Below, piece after piece: positions 8,574 through 18,475 of a stretch of DNA of 64,000 nt. The DNA comes from Psychromonas sp. MME1 (GTDB lineage Bacteria > Pseudomonadota > Gammaproteobacteria > Enterobacterales > Psychromonadaceae): NCBI RefSeq assembly GCF_041080865.1, contig NZ_CP160906.1:434001-498000 (forward strand), read 5' to 3'. Position numbers and translations under genes: made by a program. Each line of letters starts with the position of its first letter. Within the stretch, counting starts at the first letter, position 1. The notes below the pieces were generated by a model. The model had not been told where the DNA came from and did no database searches. It saw only the letters and a list, made by a program, of their open reading frames with translations.

Positions 8574-10331
8574 ATGCTCATGACAAACTCAGAACAGAAT
8601 AGTTGGCTAGTCTTTAAACGTTTAGCCTCGTATGTAAAAGAATTTAAAATGGGATGGTTTGGAGCTGTGATTGGCATGGTCGGTTATGCGGTTGTCGATG
8701 CAACCTTTGTGTACTCGATTAAACCCTTAATGGATAAAGGATTAACGGGGGATGATCCGAGTGTTCTTACCTTTATGCCATTTTTTGTTGTCCTGATTGT
8801 CGCGGCACGGGGGCTCGCTGCTTTTTTAAGTTCATACTGCATGGCTTGGGTAGGTAACAATGTTGTCATGAAGTTACAACGCCAATTGTTTAACCATTTA
8901 ATGGTTTTACCCATCAGTTATTTTGATAAAACGAATACCGGCGATCTCCTTTCGAAAATTACCTATGATGCTAGCCAAGTCTCCAATGCAGCCAGTAATG
9001 CCATGGTCAAAATTTTCCGAGAAGGGGCAACCGTTGTAGCACTGATGGTGATGATGTTTTTCCAAAGCTGGCAGCTTTCATTAGTTTTTTTATTGGTTGG
9101 TCCCTTTGTTGGTATTGCTATCAGTGTCGTTAGTAAACGCTTTAGAAAAATCGGTAAAAATCTACAAAATGCAATGGGGTCTGTCACGACGGCTTCCGAG
9201 CAGATGCTCAAGGGGCATAAGGAAGTGTTAATGTTTGGTGGGCAGAATGTGGAAAGCAACCGCTTCAATGGCGTCAGTAATCGGGTGCGCTCACAAAACA
9301 TGAAATTGACTAGCGCATCGGCAATCAGTGTCCCTTTAATTCAGACCATCGCTTCCTTTGGATTGGGGTTTGTTCTTTACCTTGCCACCTTTCCGGAGAT
9401 CATGGCGAGCCTAACACCAGGAACATTCGTTGTTATCGTTACCTCTATGATCATGTTGATGAAACCGGTTAAAGCGGTAACGCAGGTTAATATTGAAATT
9501 CAGCGCGGTCTTGCTGCGAGTAGTAGTTTGTTTAATATTTTAGATACGGAGCCTGCTAAGGATAATGGCCAACTTAAGATCCAACGTGCTAAGGGAGATA
9601 TTCAACTTAATAATGTTGTGTTTACTTACCCTACGGCTGAAAAACCAGCCTTAGATGGCATTAGTTTTACTGTTAAAGCCGGTGAAACGATCGCCTTAGT
9701 CGGGCGTTCTGGCAGTGGTAAATCAACGATCGCTAATTTATTAACCCGTTTTTATGATATTGATAGTGGGCAAATCACACTTGATGGTGAAAATATTGAA
9801 GATTACACCTTAGCTTCACTTCGCCAGCAAGTTGCTATTGTTTCACAAAGTGTACATCTGTTTAATGACACTATTGCCAATAATATTGCCTATGCAAGTG
9901 AAGGTAAATACAGCCATGAGGATATTGTTCAAGCTGCAACGACGGCGCATGCGATGGAATTTATTGACGGCTTTCCAAATGGGCTAGATACCATTATCGG
10001 TGAGAATGGCTTAATGTTATCGGGTGGACAAAGGCAGCGTTTAGCGATTGCGCGTGCATTATTAAGAGATTCCCCAATTTTGATCTTAGATGAAGCGACC
10101 TCGGCGTTAGATACCGAGTCTGAACGTCATATCCAAGCGGCTTTAGATATATTACAGAAAAACCGTACCTCGATTGTTATTGCGCATCGTTTATCTACCA
10201 TCGAGCATGCCGATAAAATATTGGTGATTGATGCAGGTAAAGTGGTTGAGCAGGGGACTCATAGCGAATTATTATCGGGCAAAGCGATTTACCATAGCCT
10301 ATGTAAAATGCAAGCTTCAGGGGAGCTGTAA
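8574..10331 (+). CDS. msbA: lipid A export ATP-binding/permease protein MsbA
   Basis: Homodimeric ABC half-transporter that flips lipid A-core across the inner membrane. The 585 residues divide into six membrane helices (about 25-320) and a nucleotide-binding domain with Walker A GRSGSGKST near 378, Q-loop region VAIVSQSVHLFNDT near 425, signature LSGGQRQR near 483 and Walker B ILILDEATSALD near 503. Length matches E. coli (582). There are two close starts, ATG 8574 and ATG 8580, neither with a strong ribosome site; the start region overlaps a second TIR-like sequence just after MITE copy 1. It overlaps lpxK by one base (TAATG). Confidence 0.96.
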   Translation: MLMTNSEQNSWLVFKRLASYVKEFKMGWFGAVIGMVGYAVVDATFVYSIKPLMDKGLTGDDPSVLTFMPFFVVLIVAARGLAAFLSSYCMAWVGNNVVMKLQRQLFNHLMVLPISYFDKTNTGDLLSKITYDASQVSNAASNAMVKIFREGATVVALMVMMFFQSWQLSLVFLLVGPFVGIAISVVSKRFRKIGKNLQNAMGSVTTASEQMLKGHKEVLMFGGQNVESNRFNGVSNRVRSQNMKLTSASAISVPLIQTIASFGLGFVLYLATFPEIMASLTPGTFVVIVTSMIMLMKPVKAVTQVNIEIQRGLAASSSLFNILDTEPAKDNGQLKIQRAKGDIQLNNVVFTYPTAEKPALDGISFTVKAGETIALVGRSGSGKSTIANLLTRFYDIDSGQITLDGENIEDYTLASLRQQVAIVSQSVHLFNDTIANNIAYASEGKYSHEDIVQAATTAHAMEFIDGFPNGLDTIIGENGLMLSGGQRQRLAIARALLRDSPILILDEATSALDTESERHIQAALDILQKNRTSIVIAHRLSTIEHADKILVIDAGKVVEQGTHSELLSGKAIYHSLCKMQASGEL

Positions 10332-11296
10332 TGCCATTTTGGTATCGTCCCGTAAGTTGGTGGTGCTGGGGGTTATACCCCTTTTCATTGCTGTTATGGC
10401 TAATTAGCGCGCTGCGCCGAAAATCATATCAAAGCGGATTGCTTAAAAGTCGTAAAAGCCCATTACCTGTTATTGTAGTTGGAAATATCTCTGTCGGTGG
10501 AAATGGTAAAACCCCCTTTGTGATATGGTTATGTGAGTTGCTAATAGCACAGGGCTACAAACCGGGCATTGTTAGCCGCGGCTATGGTGGGAAAAGTGGT
10601 CAATACCCCCTGTTAGTCACGGATCAAGTCAGTGGTAAAGTCGCCGGTGATGAGCCCGTTATGTTATTTAAGCGTCTTGGTATTCCCATTGTCGTTGATC
10701 CCATTCGCACTCAGGCCGTTGATCATCTCTATCAGCACTGTTCCGTGGATATTGTAATTAGCGACGATGGCCTGCAACATTATGCCTTGCAGCGAGATAT
10801 AGAAATTGTGGTTGTCGATGGGCAGCGGCGCATGGGAAATGGCCACTTAATGCCCATGGGACCACTTCGAGAGCCGCTATCACGTTTACAAACAGTCGAT
10901 TTTGTGATTAATAATGGTGGGCAATCAGAGACGGAAGTCGCTATGCTGTTTCAGCCGCGTGACTGTGTGCGCGTCGATGGACAAGGTGGAGAATTACATC
11001 CACCTACCCTTATAAATAGCTGTGCTGCAATCGGTTACCCACAACGATTTTTTACAACATTAGAAAAACTACACTATAAATTACACAAAACAGTCTCCTT
11101 TGCGGATCACTATGCCTATGGTAAAGATGATTTTAAGCAGTTCGATAGTAAGCGACCCTTAGTGATGACTGAAAAAGACGCCGTAAAATGTTTAGCCTTT
11201 GCACAACCTAATTGGTGGTATTTACCCATCGAAGCGGTATTACCAGACTCCTTTGCTGTGCAGTTGTTAGATAAAATTAAGGAAATAAAATGTTAG
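10331..11296 (+). CDS. lpxK: tetraacyldisaccharide 4'-kinase
   Basis: Membrane-associated P-loop kinase that phosphorylates the 4' position of the lipid A disaccharide precursor. The 321-residue protein begins with an amphipathic/hydrophobic segment ([20 protein letters not shown]) and has Walker [13 protein letters not shown] near residue 52, GIVSRGYGG near 80, and the acidic SDDGLQHY near 137, all family motifs. It begins on the last base of the msbA stop and overlaps ycaR by seven bases, so translation is coupled. The same order, without ycaQ, is found in E. coli. Confidence 0.96.
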   Translation: MPFWYRPVSWWCWGLYPFSLLLWLISALRRKSYQSGLLKSRKSPLPVIVVGNISVGGNGKTPFVIWLCELLIAQGYKPGIVSRGYGGKSGQYPLLVTDQVSGKVAGDEPVMLFKRLGIPIVVDPIRTQAVDHLYQHCSVDIVISDDGLQHYALQRDIEIVVVDGQRRMGNGHLMPMGPLREPLSRLQTVDFVINNGGQSETEVAMLFQPRDCVRVDGQGGELHPPTLINSCAAIGYPQRFFTTLEKLHYKLHKTVSFADHYAYGKDDFKQFDSKRPLVMTEKDAVKCLAFAQPNWWYLPIEAVLPDSFAVQLLDKIKEIKC

Positions 11297-11472
11297 ATAT
11301 TAAACTATTCGATATTATTGCTTGTCCTGTTTGTAAGGGAAAATTAGGCTTTAATAAAAACAATAATGAGCTTATCTGTAAATTTGACCATCTTGCCTAT
11401 CCCATTGAAGATGGCATTCCTGCTTTGTTGCACAATCGAGCGCGTAAAATAAGCTGTGATGAGGAACGATAA
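11290..11472 (+). CDS. ycaR: Trm112-family small zinc-ribbon protein YcaR
   Basis: A 60-residue protein of the Trm112/UPF0434 family: [12 protein letters not shown] near residues 8-19, then [20 protein letters not shown] near 29-48. Only the first CxxC of a full zinc ribbon is present, as in E. coli YcaR. Its role is not established; in eukaryotes and archaea Trm112 activates methyltransferases. It overlaps the end of lpxK and is followed two bases later by kdsB, so it is embedded in the lipopolysaccharide operon. Confidence 0.92.
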   Translation: MLDIKLFDIIACPVCKGKLGFNKNNNELICKFDHLAYPIEDGIPALLHNRARKISCDEER

Positions 11473-11474
11473 AA

Positions 11475-12242
11475 ATGTCTTTTGTTGTGGTTATTCCAGC
11501 GCGTTATCACTCTACCCGTTTACCCGCTAAGCCGTTGCTTGATATTGTTGGTAAAACAATGATCCAGCGTGTTGCCGAACAAGCACTAAAAAGTGGTGCA
11601 TCAAGGGTAATTGTCGCAACAGATGATCACCGTATTAAAGATGCATTAAAGGCGCTCAATAATATCGATGTGTGTATGACTTCAGCAACCCATGAATCGG
11701 GAACGGATCGTTTAGCGGAAGTCTGTCACCATTACCAATTTAACCGTGATGAAATTATTGTTAATGTGCAGGGAGATGAACCACTAATTCCCCCTGCGGT
11801 GATAAGTCAAGTGGCAACTAATTTACAAAACAATCAGCAAGCGAGTGTTGCAACATTAAGTGCCCCCATTAATGAATTTTCCGATGTCTTTAATAGTAAT
11901 GCCGTTAAAGTTGTTTGCGATAAAAATAATATGGCGCTCTATTTTAGCCGAGCAACCATTCCATGGGATCGCGATAACTTCACCCCGGAGAATCAAAGCA
12001 AACAGTCTGTGAATAGTGCGAACTTACAACGTCATATCGGCATTTATGCCTATCGAGTTAGTTTCCTTGAACAGTATGCGCAACTGTCCATTTCGCCACT
12101 GGAGTCCATTGAAAAGCTTGAGCAGTTACGCGTATTGTGGCATGGTTTTAAAATTGATGTGCAACAGGCCTGTGAAGTGCCCCCTGCTGGTGTTGATACA
12201 TTAGATGATTTACAACGTGTTATAAATTATTTATCGAATTAG
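11475..12242 (+). CDS. kdsB: 3-deoxy-manno-octulosonate cytidylyltransferase
   Basis: Activates KDO with CTP to give CMP-KDO, the donor for the lipopolysaccharide inner core. The 255-residue protein starts with the nucleotide-binding [14 protein letters not shown] (residues 8-21), followed by VATDDHRI near 50, [11 protein letters not shown] near 97 and ATIPWDRD near 160. Length fits the family (about 248-256). It follows ycaR by two bases and precedes an unrelated lipoprotein gene by eight bases, which may share its transcript. Confidence 0.97.
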   Translation: MSFVVVIPARYHSTRLPAKPLLDIVGKTMIQRVAEQALKSGASRVIVATDDHRIKDALKALNNIDVCMTSATHESGTDRLAEVCHHYQFNRDEIIVNVQGDEPLIPPAVISQVATNLQNNQQASVATLSAPINEFSDVFNSNAVKVVCDKNNMALYFSRATIPWDRDNFTPENQSKQSVNSANLQRHIGIYAYRVSFLEQYAQLSISPLESIEKLEQLRVLWHGFKIDVQQACEVPPAGVDTLDDLQRVINYLSN

Positions 12243-12250
12243 GAAAAGTA

Positions 12251-13189
12251 ATGAAAATAAAGCTATTACTTATATTGTGTACCACTCTTTTGGTAAGCGG
12301 ATGCGGTGATGATCGACCGGAAAAACTCAAGAGTAATATTCAAACCGCAGACTACTTACTCAATAACTTGGCCAATGATCTTGATAACAACCGCATTCGT
12401 AATGGCATGTTACTAAGAGAGTATGCAAGGTTATTAGCGCAGCAAAAAGCAGAGTTACAGCCACTCTTACAACAATTGAGTTTAGATGCCAGTCGTAGTG
12501 GGCCGATGATGCAGGGGTTATTACAACGCTCGCAAACGCTTAAAGAACAGCCTCAAGTGCTCGGCGATATCGAAGCGCAATTATTAGAATCAGAAAACCT
12601 TATTGCCGCCTCTGATCCCGCTCTTTTTAACGATGCACTGTCAGATCCCATTAATGTTATTGCGGATATGTCCGATGGTCAGTTAGCGCGTGTCAATGCC
12701 ATTAGCAAGCAACAAAGCCTAAGGGCTAACGGCGCAGAAGACTCTGGGCCAGGTAGTCAGCTAGTCGGTAATCCGGGGTATGGTCAGTGGCAAACCAATA
12801 GTAGTGGTATCTCTTTTTGGCAATGGTACGGTATGTATGCGATGTTTTCTGCACTATCGCCACGTCCTGTACAGTATGACCGTTGGTCATCACGTCGAGA
12901 TTATAGCTATTATAATGACTATGGTCGAAACCGTTATACGTCTCCACAACAGGCTAAAGCTCAGGATAATTTAGCCACTAAAACGCGTAAACAGTTTGCT
13001 AACAAAGGTGGTTTTAAAAGTCCTTATGCTAAATCGAAAACTGGCGCAAGCAGTATTTCCAATTCTAGTCGCCAGGCGCAAAAAGCAACGCCTTTTGCTG
13101 GGAAATCTAGTTTTTCTAAAGCTAAATCATCAAGTAGTTTTAGGAATAGTAAATCGACAACTTCTCGCGGGTTTAGGCGCGGTAAGTAA
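12251..13189 (+). CDS. lipoprotein with basic serine-rich tail, function unknown
   Basis: A 312-residue predicted lipoprotein: lipobox LVSGC with the cysteine at residue 18 after a short hydrophobic signal. Residues 25-140 look helical and leucine/glutamine rich. A short aromatic stretch follows (ISFWQWYGMYAMFSAL near 187-202), and the last 100 residues are low-complexity Ser/Lys/Arg/Gly ending GFRRGK. I do not recognise a domain. It starts eight bases after kdsB and precedes a DUF350 protein and a spermidine synthase-like protein; I recall similar lipoprotein-DUF350-synthase neighbourhoods in related marine genera, so a shared role is possible but not shown. Confidence 0.72.
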   Translation: MKIKLLLILCTTLLVSGCGDDRPEKLKSNIQTADYLLNNLANDLDNNRIRNGMLLREYARLLAQQKAELQPLLQQLSLDASRSGPMMQGLLQRSQTLKEQPQVLGDIEAQLLESENLIAASDPALFNDALSDPINVIADMSDGQLARVNAISKQQSLRANGAEDSGPGSQLVGNPGYGQWQTNSSGISFWQWYGMYAMFSALSPRPVQYDRWSSRRDYSYYNDYGRNRYTSPQQAKAQDNLATKTRKQFANKGGFKSPYAKSKTGASSISNSSRQAQKATPFAGKSSFSKAKSSSSFRNSKSTTSRGFRRGK

Positions 13190-13306
13190 GATATAAAATA
13201 GGGATAGGCGAAATATAAGCTACTTTATTTTATTGCCTTTATTAAAAAAGTTTAGCAACAGTTAATCCATCGTAGTGATGGCAATTGTGAAAAATAGGAT
13301 TTAGAT

Positions 13307-14206
13307 ATGAATGAATTATTCGCATTATTAGGGCAAGATGCCTCGCTTATTGGTTATCTTTTAATTGATATGGGCGTGGCCATTCTGCTCTTAGGTGGTA
13401 TGCGTTATACCATGGGGATGATTGGTAAAGTCAATACTAATGAAGAACTTGCCATTAAAGATAATTTTGCCTATGGCATCAGTATGGCTGGTGGCGTTGC
13501 TGCGATGGGCATCGCCTTAAGCGGAACCATTACCGGGGAGCTTGCAGGCTCATATTTAATCGAGTTAATCGGCATGCTATGTTACGGCTTTGCTGGCTTG
13601 GTGATGATTAAAGCGGGGCGTTATATCCATGATAAAATGGCGCTACCTGAATTCAACAAACATGAGCAAATATTAAATCGTAATATTTCAGTGGGTATTG
13701 TTGATGCGGCATCGGTTATCGCCACCGCGATAGTGGTGAGAGCTGCGCTTATTTGGGTTGATGGTCTAAACATAAAAACATTTATTGCTATTTTCTGTGC
13801 ATGGATTGTATCGCAGCTTATGCTCGTTATCATTACCCGTATTTTTGAATGGCAGTACTTACGTCATAATGCCAATAGTTTCCAATCAACCTTAGAACTT
13901 GGACAAGTTGCATTGGCAATCCGTTATGCGGGATACCTTGTTTCCACATCAATGTCAGTGACCGCAGCGAGTTACTTCATTGTTTATGATGCGCAAAACT
14001 TACTCGATGGCATTGCCTCTTGGGCAATTATTAGCTTGATTTTAATGGTCGTATTAACGGTATTAACCATGTTCGCGAAATGTATTGTTCTATGGGGCAT
14101 TGATTGTCGTGAAGAGATAGAAAATCAAGAAAATATCGGTATTGCTACCATAGAATTTGCCATCTCATTTGCCATTGCTTTATTACTAATGGCACTAATG
14201 GCTTAA
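13307..14206 (+). CDS. DUF350 inner-membrane protein
   Basis: A 299-residue membrane protein with about eight hydrophobic helices. Two related halves can be seen (roughly residues 15-145 and 155-295), each containing a small-residue-rich helix pair such as YGISMAGGVAAMGIALSG and AGYLVSTSMSVTAASYF, consistent with two DUF350 units. DUF350 proteins (YjfL in E. coli) have no firm function but often sit beside polyamine or glutathionylspermidine genes. Here a spermidine synthase-like gene follows after the terminator array at 14231-14453, which would limit co-transcription. Confidence 0.85.
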   Translation: MNELFALLGQDASLIGYLLIDMGVAILLLGGMRYTMGMIGKVNTNEELAIKDNFAYGISMAGGVAAMGIALSGTITGELAGSYLIELIGMLCYGFAGLVMIKAGRYIHDKMALPEFNKHEQILNRNISVGIVDAASVIATAIVVRAALIWVDGLNIKTFIAIFCAWIVSQLMLVIITRIFEWQYLRHNANSFQSTLELGQVALAIRYAGYLVSTSMSVTAASYFIVYDAQNLLDGIASWAIISLILMVVLTVLTMFAKCIVLWGIDCREEIENQENIGIATIEFAISFAIALLLMALMA

Positions 14207-14230
14207 GTTAATGCCAGTATTAACTGTTTT

Positions 14231-14454
14231 TGATGGGGCCATCCCCAATGGCCTTTTTAAGCAGTATTTGATGAGGCCATCCCCAATGGCCTTTTTAAGC
14301 AGTATTTGATGAGGCCATCCCCGATGGCCTTTTTTAAGCAGTATTTGATGAGGCCATCCCCGATGGCCTTTTTTAAGCAGTATTTGATGAGGCCATCCCC
14401 GATGGCCTTTTTTAAGCAGTATTTGATGAGGCCATCCCCGATGGCCTTTTTTTA
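14231..14454 (+). repeat. tandem array of six intrinsic-terminator repeats
   Basis: Five complete 38-39 bp units start at 14231, 14269, 14307, 14346 and 14385, and a sixth partial unit starts at 14424. Each contains GGCCATCCCCGATGGCC (CAATGGCC in the first two) followed by five to seven T, which is a textbook rho-independent terminator, and a spacer AAGCAGTATT. The array lies between the DUF350 gene and the synthase gene. Units 3-5 are identical, pointing to recent expansion. Confidence 0.93.
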
Positions 14455-14477
14455 TATCTCGACCACTGAGAATATCG

Positions 14478-16178
14478 ATGTTTGATGCAAAAAAATTAAA
14501 ACTATTAATTGATGACACTCTGTTAATTGTAATTATGGCGGCATTAGCCTGTTGCGGCTTGATTTACGAATACCTGCTTTCGCACTATTCTGCCCGTATC
14601 CTAGGGAGTGTTGAAACGGTCATTTATGCCATTATCGGCATCATGATTGTTTCCATGGGGTTAGGCGCATTTGCAGCAAAAAAAGTAAAAGATGCTTTTC
14701 AAGGCTTTGTTATTTTAGAGTTAGTAGTGGCCTTTATTGGTTGCAGTGCAACACTGTTTATCGCCTCGGTGATTGGTTTTAGCCAAACCTTACCGCACTT
14801 AATTGCAGATACCTATCAACTACCAATGGATGCGCTTCCTCAGGGAGATTTACTGGCTAAATTTAGTTGGTTCAGCACGCAATTACCCTATCTTTTTGCA
14901 TTTATTTTAGGGTTTTTAATTGGTATGGAAATTCCCTTAATTGCCCGTATCCGTGAAAAGGTTTATGGCCACTATCTTGCGCACAATGCGGGGACTATCT
15001 ATGGGGCGGATTATATTGGTGCGGGGGTAGGCGCGGCGATATGGGTGATTTTTATGCTACGTATAGAAATCAGTCAAGCCGCTGCTATCACCGCAAGCCT
15101 TAACTTAGTCGCTGGTTTTGTATTTTTAATGCGCTTTAAAAAACAGCTTCGCAATATTAAAATCTTACTGTGTGGACATTTTCTTTTGGCTTTGTTGGTC
15201 GCGTTAGTTTTCCAATATGGTGGTTTTTGGCAAAAGCAGATGCAAAATATGCTCTATCTGGATAAGGTGGTTTATCAAACGCAAACACCTTATCAAAATT
15301 TAGTCTTTACAGAACGACATTTAGGTGGCGGAATGGAGTCGATCATTAATTTTTATATTAATGGTCGTTTACAATTTTCTAGTTTAGATGAGCAAATTTA
15401 CCATGAGTTTTTAGTGCACCCAGCCATGCTCGCATCAAATCAACACAAGCGCATCCTAATTATTGGTGGTGGTGATGGTTTGGCATTACGTGAAGTATTG
15501 AAGTGGCAACCTGAAGCCGTTACGTTGATTGATTTGGACCCCAATTTAGTGGCTTTGTTTAAATCACCCAGTGAGTACTTACCTGAGCAACTCGCCCGTA
15601 AAATATCTGCACTAAATAAAGATAGTTTTCATGATCCGCGTGTTAAGGTCATTAACGATGACGCATTTATCGCCATTGATCAATTACTCCAAGAAAAGCT
15701 GATTTTTGACACGATTATTATTGATTTACCGGATCCTAGCCACCCAGATCTCAATAAACTCTATAGTGTGAATTTCTATTACCGTTTAAATAATCTACTT
15801 AATGCCGATGGCGTTATGGTGGTGCAGTCAACTTCGCCGTTTCATGCTCAAAATGCCTTTATATCGATTGCTAAAACGGTTCAAAAAGCACAATTTAATC
15901 ATGTTCAACAATTTCATGAGAATGTACCCTCATTTGGAGAGTGGGGGTGGACTATCGCGACGAAACGAGGCATTAGTGCTAAACATCGTTTGCAGAAAAT
16001 CAATGAAATCCCCGTTGTCACAGAATGGATAACTAGCCCACTTATCGATAGTGCTTTTATTTTTAATAAACATTTTTACGACGATCAAGAGAAAATAAAA
16101 GTTAACTACTTAGGATCAAACCAGTTATATCAATATCATCAGCAAGCGTGGGAAAGAGAGACAGAGCTTTCGCCATAA
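14478..16178 (+). CDS. membrane-anchored spermidine synthase-like protein
   Basis: A 566-residue protein with two parts. Residues 1-235 hold about seven membrane helices, including GLIYEYLLSHYSARILGS and GFLIGMEIPLIARI. Residues 280-520 have the aminopropyltransferase/Rossmann fold: IIGGGDGLALREVL near 326-339, LIDLDPNL near 350 and IIIDLPDPSHPDLNKLYS near 412. Canonical enzymes have an aspartate followed by a GPA-type loop here; HPD replaces it, so the substrate may differ from putrescine. Such membrane-fused forms are widespread and mostly uncharacterised. It starts 24 bases after the terminator array, without an obvious strong promoter. Confidence 0.87.
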   Translation: MFDAKKLKLLIDDTLLIVIMAALACCGLIYEYLLSHYSARILGSVETVIYAIIGIMIVSMGLGAFAAKKVKDAFQGFVILELVVAFIGCSATLFIASVIGFSQTLPHLIADTYQLPMDALPQGDLLAKFSWFSTQLPYLFAFILGFLIGMEIPLIARIREKVYGHYLAHNAGTIYGADYIGAGVGAAIWVIFMLRIEISQAAAITASLNLVAGFVFLMRFKKQLRNIKILLCGHFLLALLVALVFQYGGFWQKQMQNMLYLDKVVYQTQTPYQNLVFTERHLGGGMESIINFYINGRLQFSSLDEQIYHEFLVHPAMLASNQHKRILIIGGGDGLALREVLKWQPEAVTLIDLDPNLVALFKSPSEYLPEQLARKISALNKDSFHDPRVKVINDDAFIAIDQLLQEKLIFDTIIIDLPDPSHPDLNKLYSVNFYYRLNNLLNADGVMVVQSTSPFHAQNAFISIAKTVQKAQFNHVQQFHENVPSFGEWGWTIATKRGISAKHRLQKINEIPVVTEWITSPLIDSAFIFNKHFYDDQEKIKVNYLGSNQLYQYHQQAWERETELSP

Positions 16179-16319
16179 CCTTTTGAGCTGCTATTGATTA
16201 TTTTTATAATTAATGTATATTCGCTCCTGCAAATGGATTTGATTGATTTTTGCGCAACTTAAGTGCGAAAATTAAGCGGTGTAGGATGCGAATTCCACTT
16301 AAGTTAAGGCTATCTATTT

Positions 16320-16787
16320 ATGCAAATCAATGGCTATCAACAGATCCAACTCATGCCCACATCGACCTCTGTCGTTGATACCGCAAAAACAACTCCCACT
16401 GTAACCGCCGAGCCGGGGGTGCAGGTTAATTTTTCAGCACAAGCGATAAAGCTTGCTGAAAGTGAAAATGCATCAATAAAAACGGCACCGCTTCAGTCGC
16501 AAAACGTCACTTTGCCTGAACAACCTGACACACCACTAACCGGTGAGAAGTTGCAGCAATACGTGCAATTTAAAAAAGCACAAGCCCAGTATCAAATTCA
16601 TGCAGATATGGCCAATATCCTGACCGGTAATGGAGACGGAATATCGGCTCCCACAGCATATTATTTATCTACTAATGAAGATGCTCGTGGCGTTGTTTTA
16701 CAGCAACATGCTATGCAACAACAAGCAGAGAATATGCAGCGTTATCAAGAGAGCACTCAAGCAATAAATGAGCGTTATAAAGATTGA
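16320..16787 (+). CDS. hypothetical protein, Gln-rich, function unknown
   Basis: A 155-residue soluble protein without signal peptide or membrane segment. The first 75 residues are Thr/Ser/Pro/Gln rich and probably disordered (PTSTSVVDTAKTTPT). From about residue 76 it becomes helical and glutamine rich (LQQYVQFKKAQAQYQIHADM, then QQHAMQQQAENMQRYQES). I do not recognise a family. It has its own upstream region of 141 bases and lies before a SulP transporter transcribed in the same direction. Codon use looks like that of its neighbours. Confidence 0.65.
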   Translation: MQINGYQQIQLMPTSTSVVDTAKTTPTVTAEPGVQVNFSAQAIKLAESENASIKTAPLQSQNVTLPEQPDTPLTGEKLQQYVQFKKAQAQYQIHADMANILTGNGDGISAPTAYYLSTNEDARGVVLQQHAMQQQAENMQRYQESTQAINERYKD

Positions 16788-16870
16788 TTATTAATCGTTA
16801 GCTATCAATTCCCATCAAACATGGCTATAATTTGCCCCCATTTATTCGTGCTATTAAGGAACTATAAGCC

Positions 16871-18433
16871 GTGTTTGATTTCCCCACGTTCAGTAAGAAC
16901 AGTGTCAAAAATGATTTTCTCTCTGGGTTGACCGTCGCCCTTGCCTTAGTGCCAGAGGCCGTTGCATTCGCTTTTGTTGCAGGTGTTGACCCCATGGTTG
17001 GCCTTTATGCTGCATTTATGGTTGGTTTAGTTACCTCTATTTTTGGTGGTAGACCGGGTATGATATCGGGGGCAACAGGCGCAATGGCGGTTGTTATGGT
17101 GGCTTTGGTTTCATTACATGGCCTGCAATTTTTATTTGCTGCGGTATTATTAACGGGGCTATTGCAGATACTGTTTGGTGTTTTCCGTTTTGGTAAATTT
17201 ATCAGAATGGTGCCCCATTCGGTGATGATAGGTTTCGTTAATGGTCTCGCGATTGTTATTTTTTTAGCTCAGCTTGGGCAATTTAAAGTTAAAAATGCAA
17301 TGGGTGAGTTCGACTGGTTACAAGGCTCGCCATTATACATTATGTTGGCTTTAGTCTTGCTAACGATGTTAATTATTCATTTTTTACCTAAATTGACGAC
17401 AGCTGTGCCTTCAACATTAGTGGCTATCGTTATTGTCACCCTATTGGTTCAATTCATTCCGGCTCTAGATACGCGTACCGTTGTTGATTTTTTACGCACC
17501 ATGACGGGGGATGAAAATGCCACTGTAGCCGGCAGTCTACCGAGTTTTGCTTTACCTTTAGTGCCATTTTCATGGCATACATTGCAAATTATTCTCCCTT
17601 ATTCATTAATTCTGGCCGCGGTCGGATTAATTGAATCGTTACTTACCTTAACCGTTGTTGATGAGATGACTGGTACGCGTGGGCGTCCTAACAAAGAGTG
17701 TATTGCTCAAGGCGCTGCAAATATGGTTAATGGTCTCTTTGGTGGTATGGGCGGTTGCGCCATGATTGGCCAATCGATGATCAATATCAACTCTGGTGGT
17801 CGTGGCCGTTTATCTGGTATTACAGCTGCTTTAGGGCTCTTATGTTTTATTTTGTTTGCCTCTAGTCTAATTGAAATTGTACCGCTTGCCGCACTGGTCG
17901 GTGTAATGTTTATTGTCGTATTGGGAACCTTTGAATGGGCTTCCTTCAAAATGATGCGTAACATACCTAAAAAAGATGCCTTTGTTATCGTTTTAGTCAG
18001 TGCTGTCACTGTGATCAGTGATTTAGCGATAGCTGTTTTTGTTGGTGTTATTGTTTCAGCTTTAGTCTTTGCTTGGGAGCATGCTAAGCATATTCATGCT
18101 GAAGTTGAACATAACTTAGAAAAGACAGAAAAGAGCTATCGTATTGATGGACCATTATTTTTTGGCTCAGTCAGTAACTTTTTAGAGCTCTTTGATGTGC
18201 AGAATGATCCACACCATGTTGTCGTTGATTTCGCCAAATCGCGTGTTGTCGATCAATCTGCAATCGAGGCGATAAGCGTATTAACCGACCGTTATGTGCG
18301 AGAGGGTAAAAAAGTGCATGTGCGCCACCTCAGCCGTGATTGCCGTAAATTACTGCACAAGGCCGGCGTGTTAGTTGAAGTTAATCTTATTGAAGATCCA
18401 TCTTATAAAGTGGCTTCAGACACATTAGGTTAG
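16871..18433 (+). CDS. SulP-family inorganic anion transporter with STAS domain
   Basis: A 520-residue inner-membrane transporter. Residues 15-405 carry the SulP core, with [20 protein letters not shown] at the start, [13 protein letters not shown] near 72 and [20 protein letters not shown] near 295, a highly conserved SulP motif. Residues 420-515 form a cytoplasmic STAS domain with [19 protein letters not shown]. Family members carry sulfate, bicarbonate or dicarboxylates; substrate cannot be told here. The start is GTG at 16871, chosen because AAGGAAC lies nine bases upstream and the family N-terminus begins there. A hairpin follows the stop. Confidence 0.92.
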   Translation: MFDFPTFSKNSVKNDFLSGLTVALALVPEAVAFAFVAGVDPMVGLYAAFMVGLVTSIFGGRPGMISGATGAMAVVMVALVSLHGLQFLFAAVLLTGLLQILFGVFRFGKFIRMVPHSVMIGFVNGLAIVIFLAQLGQFKVKNAMGEFDWLQGSPLYIMLALVLLTMLIIHFLPKLTTAVPSTLVAIVIVTLLVQFIPALDTRTVVDFLRTMTGDENATVAGSLPSFALPLVPFSWHTLQIILPYSLILAAVGLIESLLTLTVVDEMTGTRGRPNKECIAQGAANMVNGLFGGMGGCAMIGQSMININSGGRGRLSGITAALGLLCFILFASSLIEIVPLAALVGVMFIVVLGTFEWASFKMMRNIPKKDAFVIVLVSAVTVISDLAIAVFVGVIVSALVFAWEHAKHIHAEVEHNLEKTEKSYRIDGPLFFGSVSNFLELFDVQNDPHHVVVDFAKSRVVDQSAIEAISVLTDRYVREGKKVHVRHLSRDCRKLLHKAGVLVEVNLIEDPSYKVASDTLG

Positions 18434-18439
18434 TAAAAC

Positions 18440-18475
18440 AATAACAATCGATTATTTAATCGGTTGTTATTATTT
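18440..18475 (+). terminator. probable terminator of the SulP gene
   Basis: AATAACAATCGATT and AATCGGTTGTTATT form a 14-bp stem with one G-T pair just seven bases after the stop. It ends in a short T-rich run, so strength is moderate. Confidence 0.65.

Noticed and set aside
14231..14454. Possible CRISPR array
   Set aside because: Units are adjacent, without variable spacers, and form terminators; no cas genes are present.
14195..14518. Minus-strand open frame with repeated KKGHRGWPHQILL units
   Set aside because: It is only the translation of the terminator repeat array; the hairpins with T-runs explain the sequence.
16320..16787. Flagellar or type III secretion protein
   Set aside because: Gln/Thr-rich composition suggested it, but there is no motif or neighbour supporting it.
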